Origin: Bacteroidota bacterium
Lineage (GTDB): Bacteria; Bacteroidota; Bacteroidia; Palsa-948
DNA length: 33,282 bases
NCBI GenBank assembly: GCA_023251625.1
Contig: JAHEYK010000013.1
Coordinates: 1-33,282, forward strand
Direction of reading: 5' to 3'
Every line of letters starts with the position of its first letter. The first letter of the stretch is position 1. The notes below the pieces were generated by a model. The model was not told the DNA's origin. It worked only from the letters and a program-made list of their open reading frames with translations, and did no database searches. Positions 1-9,214 of this stretch are shown one piece after another. Made by a program: the position numbers and the translations under genes.

Positions 1-50
1 TTATTCAAACCCAAACCTAAAACAGGCGCCTGGTAAAGCGGGAACGTATT

Positions 51-1247
51 TTATTTCAGCAACTCCTTGATCTTTTCTTCCAGTGCGGGTCCTCGCAGGT
101 TTTTTCCGGCAATGTTTCCGTTCTTATCAAGCACGCAGGCAAAGGGAATGCCGCTGAAGCCGTAAAGCGCTACCACCGGTGATTGCCATTGCTTCATATC
201 GCATACGTGGTTTTTCCACGTGAGCTTATCCTGTGCTATGGCGCCCAACCAGGCATCTTTTTTGAAATCGAGCGATACGCTGAAGATGTCAAGTCCTTTA
301 TCCTTGTATTTGTTGTAGAGCGAAACCACAAAAGGGTTTTCTGCACGGCAGGGCTTGCACCACGATGCCCAGAAATCAACGATCACCACTTTTCCTTTCA
401 TGGACGAAAGAGAAAGTGGCATGCCGTCTTTATCGTTCATGGTTATTTCAGGAGCGGGCATTCCGACAGAAAGACGTTTTTCTCCATCCACATAAGCTTT
501 AAACCCTTTAAGCGTTTCAATGGTTGGATATTTTGTCGTAAGCGCATCAGCCACTTTTGAGAAATAGACGATGTCTTTGTCAGGGTTCAGCATCTGTACT
601 GCGGCAAGGCAAGCAAACGAAGAAGTATTCTCGTCAATGAATTTTTTAATGTACACGCTTACTTCATCCGCCAGTTTTCGGTATTTGTCAGAGTAAGAAT
701 TGAATATGGGCTCCAGCGATTTTGAGAACGCATTTACGGTGATCGAATCTTTGGTGGTGTTCATATACGCCTCAAACACCCGGCGTATGGAATCCTGCTG
801 CATGCGCACAGCTTCCATTTCTTTGAATGTTTTTTTTGTTGAGCTGTTAAATACTGAAAACAATTCGGAATCTTTTGAGCCGCTTGCTTTGCAGCTCTCG
901 CTTAGGTGTTTTGCATCGCCTTCAATGGTTATTTTCTCTGTACTGTCGGCAATAATGGTGGCGTAATTAGAAACGGAGATCTGCAGGCTGTAAAATCCTT
1001 TTTCCGGAACTTTTTTTGTGAAAATAAATTCTCCGTTCTCATCCACTTTGGCCGAATCAATAGTTTTCGGTTGGTTGGAATTCACATTCACAAGCGAAAT
1101 AAATTCACCTGCGCTATTTGTGAGTTTTCCTTTTATCTGGAAGCTGTCATTGTTTTTATTTCCACAGGAAAGAAACAGAAGCCAGAAGCATAGAGCCAGT
1201 CCATAAGGACTCCTTCGGAGAAGCCAGAAGCGGGATTTGTTTTTCAT
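51..1247 (-). CDS. TlpA/AhpC-TSA family thioredoxin-like lipoprotein with N-terminal DUF4369-like domain
   Basis: 398 aa ORF; lipobox-like ...FLSCGNK; C-terminal 'VVIVDFWASWCKPCRAENPFV' thioredoxin CxxC motif; N-terminal 'FQIKGKLTNSAGEFISLVNV' typical of Bacteroidota TlpA-like proteins. Confidence 0.9.
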   Translation of the reverse strand: MKNKSRFWLLRRSPYGLALCFWLLFLSCGNKNNDSFQIKGKLTNSAGEFISLVNVNSNQPKTIDSAKVDENGEFIFTKKVPEKGFYSLQISVSNYATIIADSTEKITIEGDAKHLSESCKASGSKDSELFSVFNSSTKKTFKEMEAVRMQQDSIRRVFEAYMNTTKDSITVNAFSKSLEPIFNSYSDKYRKLADEVSVYIKKFIDENTSSFACLAAVQMLNPDKDIVYFSKVADALTTKYPTIETLKGFKAYVDGEKRLSVGMPAPEITMNDKDGMPLSLSSMKGKVVIVDFWASWCKPCRAENPFVVSLYNKYKDKGLDIFSVSLDFKKDAWLGAIAQDKLTWKNHVCDMKQWQSPVVALYGFSGIPFACVLDKNGNIAGKNLRGPALEEKIKELLK

Positions 1248-1251
1248 AATA

Positions 1252-2769
1252 TTAATTTTTATCCAACATTTCTTTTACAATTTGATTTGCAATTTTCGGA
1301 TCTGCTTTTCCTTTGGAGAGTTTCATTACTTCTCCCATGAACAGGCCTATCAATCCCACTTTTCCGGTTTTGTATTCCGCTACTTTCTCAGGGTATTTTG
1401 CAATAGCTTGCTTTGCAAATTCAGTGAGTGAGCCGGAATCACTTTCCTGGATAAGGTTCATCTCTTCGGCAATTTTTATAGGAGATTTTTTTGGATCGAC
1501 AACAAGGGCCGGAAATATTTTTTGGGAAGCGGCCGAGTGGCTTACTTTTCCATCTTCCACAATTTTTATCAGCTCAGAAAGTTGTTCTGTTGATAGGGGG
1601 AACTGATCGATCTCCACCGCTTTTTCATTCAGGTATGATTTTACAGAACCTGTCACCCAGTTTGAGGCTTGCTTGTAATTACTCGTGTGTGAAACAAGCT
1701 TCTCAAAATAAAGGGCGATCTCTTTTGTATCCGTAAGCACTCCGGCATCATAATCTGAAAGCCCGAATTCCTTTGTATATTTTTTGAAAAGCGCATCGGG
1801 CAGGGGAGGAAGATTTTTTCTTACCTCATCAATATAATTCTGCTCAACCAGAACGGGCTGCAGATCCGGCTCCGGAAAATAACGGTAGTCGTGCGCCTGT
1901 TCTTTAGAGCGCATAGAGAACGTAGTGCCTGTTGTGGCGTCAAAACTTCTTGTTTCCTGTTCAAAATCTTCTTTTCGTTCTGCAAGATCAATCAGTCTTT
2001 TTATTTCATGATCGATCGCTTTCTGCACATTGCGTATGGAGTTCATGTTTTTTACTTCCACACGTTTTCCGAATTCTTTCACACCCTTCAATCGTACCGA
2101 AATATTCGCATCGCATCGCAGGCTTCCTTCTTCCATGTTTCCATCGCAGATATCGAGGTAGCGGACCAGCTTTCTTACTTCCGTTAAATATTTGTAGGCT
2201 TCTTCTCCCGAAGCAATTTCAGGTTCGCTCACCATTTCCAGTAGCGGAACACCGGCACGGTTCAGGTCGATCAGTGTATTTTCGGGATCCTGGTCATGCA
2301 TGCTTTTTCCGGAATCTTCTTCCCAATGAATGCGTGTGAGGTTGATGCGTTTAGCCCCCCCGCCCCCCGAAGGGGGGATATTCGTGTGTGCTCCACTCTC
2401 AGGCTTCCCCCCTTTGGGAGGATTGAGGGGGGCCGGTAATTCTATCCATCCTCCCGTACAGATCGGAGTTTTATCTTGTGTGATTTGATAGCCCTTCGGC
2501 ATATCCGGATAAAAATAATTTTTGCGTGCGTACTGGTTTTCTCGTGTGATGTTGCAGTTGCAGGCAATCCCCAATCTCACAGCAAACTCAACCGTTCTTT
2601 TATTTGCCCTCGGCAAGGTGCCGGGATGCCCGAGCGTGATGACGCTTACGTTCGTATTTGGCAACGATCCGTACTCGGTAGAATCAGAAGAATATGCTTT
2701 GCTTTTGGTAAGCAGTTGGATGTGCACCTCCAGACCTATGACGGGTTCGTATTTATCGTAAACAGACAT
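1252..2769 (-). CDS. gatB: Aspartyl/glutamyl-tRNA(Asn/Gln) amidotransferase subunit B
   Basis: 'YEPVIGLEVHIQLLTKSKAYSSDS...HPGTLPRANKRTVEFAVRLG...NYFYPDMPKGYQITQ...EEDSGKSMHDQDPENTLIDLNRAGVPLLEMVSEPEI' is diagnostic of GatB; start placed at MSVYDKYE rather than the ORF-track MNLYLQ; contains a repeat-derived insertion. Confidence 0.96.
   Translation of the reverse strand: MSVYDKYEPVIGLEVHIQLLTKSKAYSSDSTEYGSLPNTNVSVITLGHPGTLPRANKRTVEFAVRLGIACNCNITRENQYARKNYFYPDMPKGYQITQDKTPICTGGWIELPAPLNPPKGGKPESGAHTNIPPSGGGGAKRINLTRIHWEEDSGKSMHDQDPENTLIDLNRAGVPLLEMVSEPEIASGEEAYKYLTEVRKLVRYLDICDGNMEEGSLRCDANISVRLKGVKEFGKRVEVKNMNSIRNVQKAIDHEIKRLIDLAERKEDFEQETRSFDATTGTTFSMRSKEQAHDYRYFPEPDLQPVLVEQNYIDEVRKNLPPLPDALFKKYTKEFGLSDYDAGVLTDTKEIALYFEKLVSHTSNYKQASNWVTGSVKSYLNEKAVEIDQFPLSTEQLSELIKIVEDGKVSHSAASQKIFPALVVDPKKSPIKIAEEMNLIQESDSGSLTEFAKQAIAKYPEKVAEYKTGKVGLIGLFMGEVMKLSKGKADPKIANQIVKEMLDKN
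2353..2434. repeat. Two-armed G/C palindromic repeat (family 'P'), in frame inside gatB
   Basis: agcccccccgccccccgaagggggg...cttcccccctttgggaggattgaggggggcc: two hairpins in inverted orientation; encodes PLNPPKGGKPESGAHTNIPPSGGGGAK. Confidence 0.85.
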
Positions 2770-2834
2770 CTGCAAATATAAGTTCACGAAGATAGAAATT
2801 TATTGGGGTGGTTTTGTAGGGAAACCAACTAGCG

Positions 2835-2989
2835 TAGTGGGTCAGTTTGGTTCTCTCTGTGTTCTCTGCGTGTATTTTCTCTGTGCTCTCGGCGGTTTCT
2901 GTATTTTTAACAGCCTTTAACCGCAGAGCACGCAGAGATGCAGCCCACAGAGGTCGCACAGAGAATACGAAATCGTAACTGACCCGTTA
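2835..2989. repeat. Intergenic repeat element with imperfect terminal inverted repeats TAGTGGGTCAGTT / AACTGACCCGTTA
   Basis: Ends match 11 of 13 nt as inverted repeats; interior has inverted 'CTCTGTGTTCTCTGCG' / 'CGCAGAGCACGCAGAG' words. Confidence 0.7.
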
Positions 2990-3065
2990 TCCTAACAAGA
3001 ATGCACTTTAACACTTTTTAACTATTACTGTTTTAATGCAGGTTATCCTCATCAGTAATTACCTT

Positions 3066-3073
3066 TATCTTTG
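3066..3073 (+). promoter_or_regulatory. Bacteroidota -7 element TATCTTTG upstream of M1 peptidase
   Basis: TATCTTTG matches TAnnTTTG, ~22 nt before ATG 3095. Confidence 0.5.
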
Positions 3074-3094
3074 TTAACCACCAAAACGTCTTCG

Positions 3095-6000
3095 ATGAAA
3101 AAAAATCTTCTGCTTTTTTTTGCATTTGTATTTCCATCAGCCTTCTGCCATCAGCCATCTGCCTTTGCGCAGGATGCGCGTCCTTACTTTCAACAGGAAG
3201 TTAGTTACAAAATAAATGTTACGCTAAATGATAAGAAGCATGAGTTGGCTGCTGATGAAAGTTTAGAGTATATCAACAATTCCCCCGATGATTTGACCTT
3301 TATATGGTTTCACCTTTGGCCAAACGGATACAAAAACAATAACACTCCACTCGGAATACAATTAACCGAAGAAGGAAACAAGAAATATTATTTTGCTTCT
3401 CCCGGAGATCGGGGCTATATCGATCAGCTTGATTTTAAAGTGAACGGACAGTCCGTAAAAACAGAAAACGGCCCGAGCATTGATATGTGCAAATTAATTT
3501 TGAACGAGCCGCTCAAACCCGGAGCAAAAATTACCATCACCACTCCTTTTCATGTAAAAGTACCCATTGGAATTTTTTCACGGCTGGGACACATTGGTCA
3601 GCAGTACCAGATCACGCAATGGTATCCCAAACCTGCGGTGTACGATAAATACGGATGGCACAACATCCCTTATTTAAATCAGGGAGAATTTTATTCCGAG
3701 TTCGGAAGTTTTGATGTGAGCATCACCCTGCCTAAAAATTATGTGTTGGGTGCAACCGGTACGATGGTGAACGGGGAAGAAGAAACAGCCTGGCTGATGA
3801 AAAATGCCGAAGAAACAAAAGCGATAGAAAAATATAATCCGCATGATACTGCCACTCCGGCCTCTTCTCCCGAAATGAAAACACTTCGCTTCCAGGCTTC
3901 CAATGTGCATGACTTCGGGTGGTTTGCCGACAAACGTTACCATGTGCTGCACGATGTAGTTGAGCTTCCGCATTCAAAAAATAAAGTGGATACCTGGGTG
4001 ATGTTCACAAATCTGTATGGTGAATACTGGAAGAAGGCTGCCAAGTATGTGAGCGATGCGGTTTATTATTATTCTTTGTGGAATGGTGATTATCCCTATC
4101 CGCATGCTACTGCCGTTGATGGCGCTTTGAGTGCCGGAGGAGGAATGGAATATCCGATGATCACGGTGATTGGTGGCGCAGGAAGTGATAATGAACTTGA
4201 CCGGGTAATTGCACACGAAGTAGGGCACAACTGGTTTTACGGAATTCTTGGCTCGAACGAGCGCGACCATGCTTGGATGGACGAAGGAATAAATTCTTTC
4301 AACGAGAATCGCTACATGGAAAAAAAGTATCCCAAAGATTCTGTTAAGTCTGACATGCAGGCGAATATAGGCGGACTTCCGATCAACATCGGAAAGCTTT
4401 TGGGAGTTCCGAACCTGGACGAATCTACGCTATTTGATCTCGGATATAGGTTTAATGCTGTGAGAAAACTCGATCAACCCGTGGATATGACTTCGAGTGA
4501 ATACACATCTATCAATTACGGTACGATCGTATATGGAAAAACAGCTGTGATACTGGCTTATTTGCAGGCTTATCTTGGAGAAGAAATGTACGACAAATGC
4601 GCGCAGGCCTATTTTGAAAAATGGAAGTTCCACCATCCTTATCCTCCTGACATTAAAAAGGTGTACGAAGAAGTTTCAGGAAAAGACCTGAGCTGGTTCT
4701 TTAAAGATATTATACAGACAACGAATCAGGTGGATTATAAAATTTGCTCTGCAAAAAAAATAGACGACAAAAATTTGGAAGTGAAAATAAAGAACAAAGG
4801 AAAAATAAGTTCACCTTTCAGCCTTTCAACCACTAAAGACGGAAAAATTATTTCTACACAATGGTATGATGGTCTTAAGGGAAAGAAAACTATAAACTTT
4901 TCCCTCCCTGGAGGGGAGGGTCAGGGTGGGGCTCTTGATATCTTAAAAATTGACGCTCAAAACAAAATACCCGACATCAACCGCCAGAATAATACCCTGA
5001 AGATGAAAGGCCTTTTCAAAAAGATGGAGCCATTGAATATCCACATGTTTGGTGTGGTAAACAACACGGATAAAACGCAATTGTTCTGGGCGCCCGTTGT
5101 TGGATGGAATGAATACGATCACTTTATGTTTGGTGCTTTGTTCTACAATAACCTGCTGATTGAGAAAAAACTGGAATGGCAACTTATGCCCATGTACAGT
5201 TATGCCAATAAAGACCTGGCAGGTGGGGCAAGCATTCATTATAATATTCATCCGAACAGTATTTTTCAAACGATCCGTTTTGGTGTGAATGGGGAACGCT
5301 ATGCATATAGTCGGTATGATCTTCCCAATTTAAATTTTAACAAGATCACTCCCGATCTCACATTTGAGCTCAAGAGAAAACATTTGAGAAGCACCGTAAA
5401 GCAAACTTTACGAATCCGTCAGGTCAATATTTTTAAAGAGGTTTCGGTTGGAGATTATTCTTTTTCACCTCCTGTTTACCAGTATGACACTACACACGTA
5501 GTAATTAATGATTTTACGTATTCTCTGAACGATACTCGGAAAATATATCCTTATAATGTGGCGTTGAATGTTCAGGAAGGAGAGAGTTTTGTGAAAAGCG
5601 CTGTTACAGCAAATTATAAAATAACATTCAAAAAGAAGGACAAAGCACTCGATATTCGTTTTTATGCAGGATATTTTATCGATGCAACTAAATTGAATGA
5701 CGGCAATTATTTTTTTAACGCAAGCGGCTCAACAGGCGCACACGATTATTTATATGATAATGTTTTCTTAGGCAGAAGTGAAGCGAGCGGATTTATGTCT
5801 CATCAGTTTGTGGAAGCAGAAGGCAATATGAAAGTATATACTCCACTCGGCAAGACCAACCAATGGCTCGGAGCAATAAACCTCAAATGCCCCTTGCCGG
5901 GGAAACTTCGCTTCAAGTTGTTTGCCGATATAAATATCATCCCGCAGAAAGCCGCTCTTCGTGAAGATGTATTATACGATGCTGGAATTTATCTCCCGAT

Positions 6001-6211
6001 CATAAAAAATTATATCGAGGTGTACATCCCGTTGCTGATGTCCAATGACATGCGTGATGTATTTTATCTAAACAATCCTGATCTGGCTACTCCTCCCAAT
6101 GGAGATGACCCTGATAAATACGGATTAAAACGTACGTTAAGAATGATCCGCTTTACATTCAATATTCACCAGATGAATCCGTTCAACCTGGTGAGGAATT
6201 TATCTTTGTAA
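3095..6211 (+). CDS. M1 family metallopeptidase (secreted)
   Basis: Signal peptide; 'GGMEYPMITVIGG' and 'VIAHEVGHNWFYGILGSNERDHAWMDEGINSF' (HEXXH-X18-E gluzincin); start at MKKNLLL downstream of the -7 element rather than at the ORF-track TTG 3071. Confidence 0.93.
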   Translation: MKKNLLLFFAFVFPSAFCHQPSAFAQDARPYFQQEVSYKINVTLNDKKHELAADESLEYINNSPDDLTFIWFHLWPNGYKNNNTPLGIQLTEEGNKKYYFASPGDRGYIDQLDFKVNGQSVKTENGPSIDMCKLILNEPLKPGAKITITTPFHVKVPIGIFSRLGHIGQQYQITQWYPKPAVYDKYGWHNIPYLNQGEFYSEFGSFDVSITLPKNYVLGATGTMVNGEEETAWLMKNAEETKAIEKYNPHDTATPASSPEMKTLRFQASNVHDFGWFADKRYHVLHDVVELPHSKNKVDTWVMFTNLYGEYWKKAAKYVSDAVYYYSLWNGDYPYPHATAVDGALSAGGGMEYPMITVIGGAGSDNELDRVIAHEVGHNWFYGILGSNERDHAWMDEGINSFNENRYMEKKYPKDSVKSDMQANIGGLPINIGKLLGVPNLDESTLFDLGYRFNAVRKLDQPVDMTSSEYTSINYGTIVYGKTAVILAYLQAYLGEEMYDKCAQAYFEKWKFHHPYPPDIKKVYEEVSGKDLSWFFKDIIQTTNQVDYKICSAKKIDDKNLEVKIKNKGKISSPFSLSTTKDGKIISTQWYDGLKGKKTINFSLPGGEGQGGALDILKIDAQNKIPDINRQNNTLKMKGLFKKMEPLNIHMFGVVNNTDKTQLFWAPVVGWNEYDHFMFGALFYNNLLIEKKLEWQLMPMYSYANKDLAGGASIHYNIHPNSIFQTIRFGVNGERYAYSRYDLPNLNFNKITPDLTFELKRKHLRSTVKQTLRIRQVNIFKEVSVGDYSFSPPVYQYDTTHVVINDFTYSLNDTRKIYPYNVALNVQEGESFVKSAVTANYKITFKKKDKALDIRFYAGYFIDATKLNDGNYFFNASGSTGAHDYLYDNVFLGRSEASGFMSHQFVEAEGNMKVYTPLGKTNQWLGAINLKCPLPGKLRFKLFADINIIPQKAALREDVLYDAGIYLPIIKNYIEVYIPLLMSNDMRDVFYLNNPDLATPPNGDDPDKYGLKRTLRMIRFTFNIHQMNPFNLVRNLSL
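4901..4934 (+). repeat. Family 'P' half-element, in frame inside M1 peptidase
   Basis: TCCCTCCCTGGAGGGGAGGGTCAGGGTGGGGCTC: hairpin followed by G-rich arm; encodes SLPGGEGQGGAL. Confidence 0.8.
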
Positions 6212-6221
6212 AAAAATATCG

Positions 6222-9119
6222 ATGCAGTTCTATCGAAATTCCGGACTGGCTTTTTTGCTTATTTTGATTTCTTTTTCTGTTTTCGGGCAAACATTTCCTT
6301 GCGATAACGGACAACGCTTGTACTTTTTTCAGGAAACGGGTGCGCAGTACGGCTCGCTTTCGTATATAACGAATTATACGACCGCTACGCCAAGCGTTAC
6401 TGTCATGTTTCCGATGAGCACCCAGCAGCATAACGGGCTTGGTGCAAACCCTATCGATCATTACTTATATTATAAGGATTGGAATGTGCTCAAGCGAATT
6501 ACATCGGCAGGATCTGTTACAACAGTATGCACTTTGGCCGGACAAAGTTTGTATGGGTGTTTTGATCATCTGGGAAGATACTGGACGATCCAGACCGGAC
6601 AACTGGTTGCATATAATATTTCATCTTGCACAGTGGTGAAGGGACCATATCCTTTGAATATTGTAAATGGTTTTCTGGATGTTGTTTTCAATCCGAAAGA
6701 TTGTCATTTGTATATCGGAGATATGAAGGTCGATACGAATGGAGTGGTTGACCCCGGCTACCCGGGCACAGTATTTCTGCCTTCGGGAACCTACGGTGGA
6801 GCTGCCGTTGGTTCGGATGGAAATATTTACGGAACCGGTGGATCAACCACCACGGGTGACCTGTCGGTGATTGATCTGACGACTAACTCATCGCACCTGG
6901 TCTCTTCCTTTGCTCCCGGCCCCGTGTTCAGCAAAAGTGATATGGCCTCTTTTCCGTGTTTCAATGTGCAGGCCCTCTTCAGCGATTCACTGACCTCTTG
7001 CAATTCACTCACTGTCTTTTTTACGGATAGCAGTTCCGGCCCTGTAGGAAACTGGAGCTGGAATTTTGGAGACCCTGCTTCGGGGGGCGCAAACACCTCC
7101 GCGCTTCAGGACCCTTCACATACTTTTTCAGCTGCCGGAACCTATACCGTTACGCTGATCGTATCGACAGGAAATAATTTGTGTTACGCGTCTTCTTCAG
7201 ATACTGCCACGATGGTAGTTACCATTTCTGCTTCTTCGGGCTTTTCCGTTATACCTGCACAGTCGAATATTTTATGCAATGGTTCTTGTACTGGCTCTGC
7301 CTCCGTAACTGTTAGCAGCGGAACTTCTCCTTATTCTTATTCCTGGAATTCCGGACAGACTACAAATACTATCAGTAGTTTATGTTCCGGCACTTACACG
7401 GTTTTGATAACTGATGCGGGTGGCTGCAGCGCAACGCAAACCATCAGCATTGCGCAGCCGGCAGCATTGAGTGCAACTACCACTGCCACTCAGGCAAGTT
7501 GCGGAAGCAGCGTAGGTTCAGCGACAGTCACGGTAACTGGCGGCACATCCGGATATACTTACGCATGGTCACCAACGGGTGGAACAAATAACATTGCAAC
7601 CGGACTTGGAATTGGGAATTATACCTGTGTGCTTACCGATGCTAACGGCTGTATGAAAGTTGCAACGGTAAGTATTACAAATTCCGGAGCCCCGTTCGTT
7701 TCTTTGGCAGGCCAGGCAAATGTCTTATGCAGCGGGGGAAATTCCGGCTCGGCTTCTGTCACAGCCAGCGGAGGAACGCCCGGTTATACGTATAGTTGGT
7801 CTCCTTCGGGAGGTACGACCTCCGCGGCTACCGGACTTAGCGCAGGAAATTATTTTGTTACGGTGACCGATGGAGCCGGCTGCAGCAATATTCAGGCAGT
7901 TACAATTACAGAACCGGCAGTGTTGTCATACAGCATTTCATCTTCTCCATCGGGATGTGCCGCGGGCACAGGCGCTGCATCGGTTGTTCCTTCGGGAGGA
8001 ACATCCCCTTACACCTATTCGTGGTCACCAATTGGCGGAACAAACGCGGCAGCTACCGGCCTTGTAGCAGGAAATTATTCTGTGATAGTTCAGGATGCAA
8101 ACGGTTGTACACAAACGGCAACGGTGAGCGTTGCTTCAACGGGAAACCCATCCGTAACTATTGCGAACCAGGCAAATATTTTATGTAATGGGATTAATAA
8201 TGGCAGTGCAGGTGTTGCACCTTCCGGTGGAACTTCACCGTATACATATGCTTGGTCACCCTCTGGAGGAACAAACGCTTCGGCCTTTGGTTTATCGGCC
8301 GGCACTTATTCTGTATTGGTTACTGATGCTTCGGGATGTACTGCCCTGCAGATGATCTCGATCACCCAGCCACCTATTATTACAGCGGTTCCTTCGTCTT
8401 TGCCTTCTGCATGTAACGCCAGCAGCGGTTCTGCCTCGGTGTTGGCATCAGGCGGCACTGGCGCTTTTTCCTATTTCTGGGATCCGGTCTCGCAGACAAG
8501 TTCAGCAATTTCGGGATTGAGTTCCGGAAGTTACACCGTAACTGTTTCAGATGCGAACGGATGTACGCAAACAGCAACGGTCATGGTAAGCTCAGTTGGA
8601 GGGCCGACTATAACGGTCTCATCCGATCTGACCATCACAGCAGGAGATTCCGCAACGCTGACCGCATCCGGAACCGGCAATTATTTATGGAACACCGGTG
8701 AGACAACTTCGTCCGTCACGGTGGCCCCTTCGGCAACCACCACGTACACGGTTGTCATTACAGATGCCTCAGGATGTACCGGCCTGGATTCTGTAACTGT
8801 TTTTGTTGAACTGCCGGATCCTTGCACCGGTATCAACGTTCCTGCCTTTTTTATCCCGAGTGCTTTTTCACCTAATAAAGACATGGAGAACGATGTTCTT
8901 TGCCTGCAGGGAATTACGGATTGTATTGATGAATTCACTATCAGGATTTATAACCGATGGGGCGAAGAGGTGTTTGTATCGGCCGACAAAACTTTTTGCT
9001 GGGATGGAACGTACAAGAATGATTTACTAAACACCGCGGTGTTTGTGTACTACCTCGAGGCGGTATTGAAAAATGCAGACCAGCTGAAGAAAAAAGGTAA
9101 TGTGAGCTTAATTCGGTAA
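6222..9119 (+). CDS. PKD and SprB-repeat surface protein with gliding motility (T9SS type B) C-terminal domain
   Basis: PKD 'GNWSWNFGDPASGG...HTFSAAGTYTVTLIV'; six SprB-like repeats; C-terminal 'FFIPSAFSPNKDMENDVL...IRIYNRWGEEVFVS...WDGTYKN...VFVYYLEAVLKN...KKGNVSLIR'. Confidence 0.93.
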   Translation: MQFYRNSGLAFLLILISFSVFGQTFPCDNGQRLYFFQETGAQYGSLSYITNYTTATPSVTVMFPMSTQQHNGLGANPIDHYLYYKDWNVLKRITSAGSVTTVCTLAGQSLYGCFDHLGRYWTIQTGQLVAYNISSCTVVKGPYPLNIVNGFLDVVFNPKDCHLYIGDMKVDTNGVVDPGYPGTVFLPSGTYGGAAVGSDGNIYGTGGSTTTGDLSVIDLTTNSSHLVSSFAPGPVFSKSDMASFPCFNVQALFSDSLTSCNSLTVFFTDSSSGPVGNWSWNFGDPASGGANTSALQDPSHTFSAAGTYTVTLIVSTGNNLCYASSSDTATMVVTISASSGFSVIPAQSNILCNGSCTGSASVTVSSGTSPYSYSWNSGQTTNTISSLCSGTYTVLITDAGGCSATQTISIAQPAALSATTTATQASCGSSVGSATVTVTGGTSGYTYAWSPTGGTNNIATGLGIGNYTCVLTDANGCMKVATVSITNSGAPFVSLAGQANVLCSGGNSGSASVTASGGTPGYTYSWSPSGGTTSAATGLSAGNYFVTVTDGAGCSNIQAVTITEPAVLSYSISSSPSGCAAGTGAASVVPSGGTSPYTYSWSPIGGTNAAATGLVAGNYSVIVQDANGCTQTATVSVASTGNPSVTIANQANILCNGINNGSAGVAPSGGTSPYTYAWSPSGGTNASAFGLSAGTYSVLVTDASGCTALQMISITQPPIITAVPSSLPSACNASSGSASVLASGGTGAFSYFWDPVSQTSSAISGLSSGSYTVTVSDANGCTQTATVMVSSVGGPTITVSSDLTITAGDSATLTASGTGNYLWNTGETTSSVTVAPSATTTYTVVITDASGCTGLDSVTVFVELPDPCTGINVPAFFIPSAFSPNKDMENDVLCLQGITDCIDEFTIRIYNRWGEEVFVSADKTFCWDGTYKNDLLNTAVFVYYLEAVLKNADQLKKKGNVSLIR
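7253..8610 (+). repeat. Three tandem copies of a ~455-bp (about 150 aa) double SprB-like repeat
   Basis: NILC(N/S)G starts at about 7263, 7713 and 8170, alternating with a second module containing xxxC and 'DANGC.QTATV'. Confidence 0.8.
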
Positions 9120-9165
9120 TCCCATAGATGAGGTAACGGAGTCTGGGGAATTTATGTAAAATAAG

Positions 9166-9173
9166 TATCTTTG
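9166..9173 (+). promoter_or_regulatory. -7 element TATCTTTG upstream of glycine-rich protein
   Basis: TATCTTTG about 42 nt before ATG 9215. Confidence 0.45.
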
Positions 9174-9214
9174 AAAAGATAAAACCTGTAGCTGGTGTCG
9201 GTTTAATTTCTCTT

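Noticed and set aside
183-1206. + strand ORFs antisense to the TlpA-like gene, and other antisense ORFs in the track across long CDSs
   Set aside because: They lie opposite well-supported genes with strong family signatures, with no RBS or promoter context of their own
2753-2959. 68-aa - strand ORF 'MRPLWAASLRALRLKAVKNTETAESTEKIHAENTERTKL...'
   Set aside because: It translates the intergenic CTCTGTG/CGCAGAG word repeat; gatB's natural start is at 2769 and this ORF has no coding features
7253-8610. Regular periodic repeats considered as CRISPR or minisatellite
   Set aside because: The periodicity is explained by in-frame SprB-like protein domains of ~75 aa
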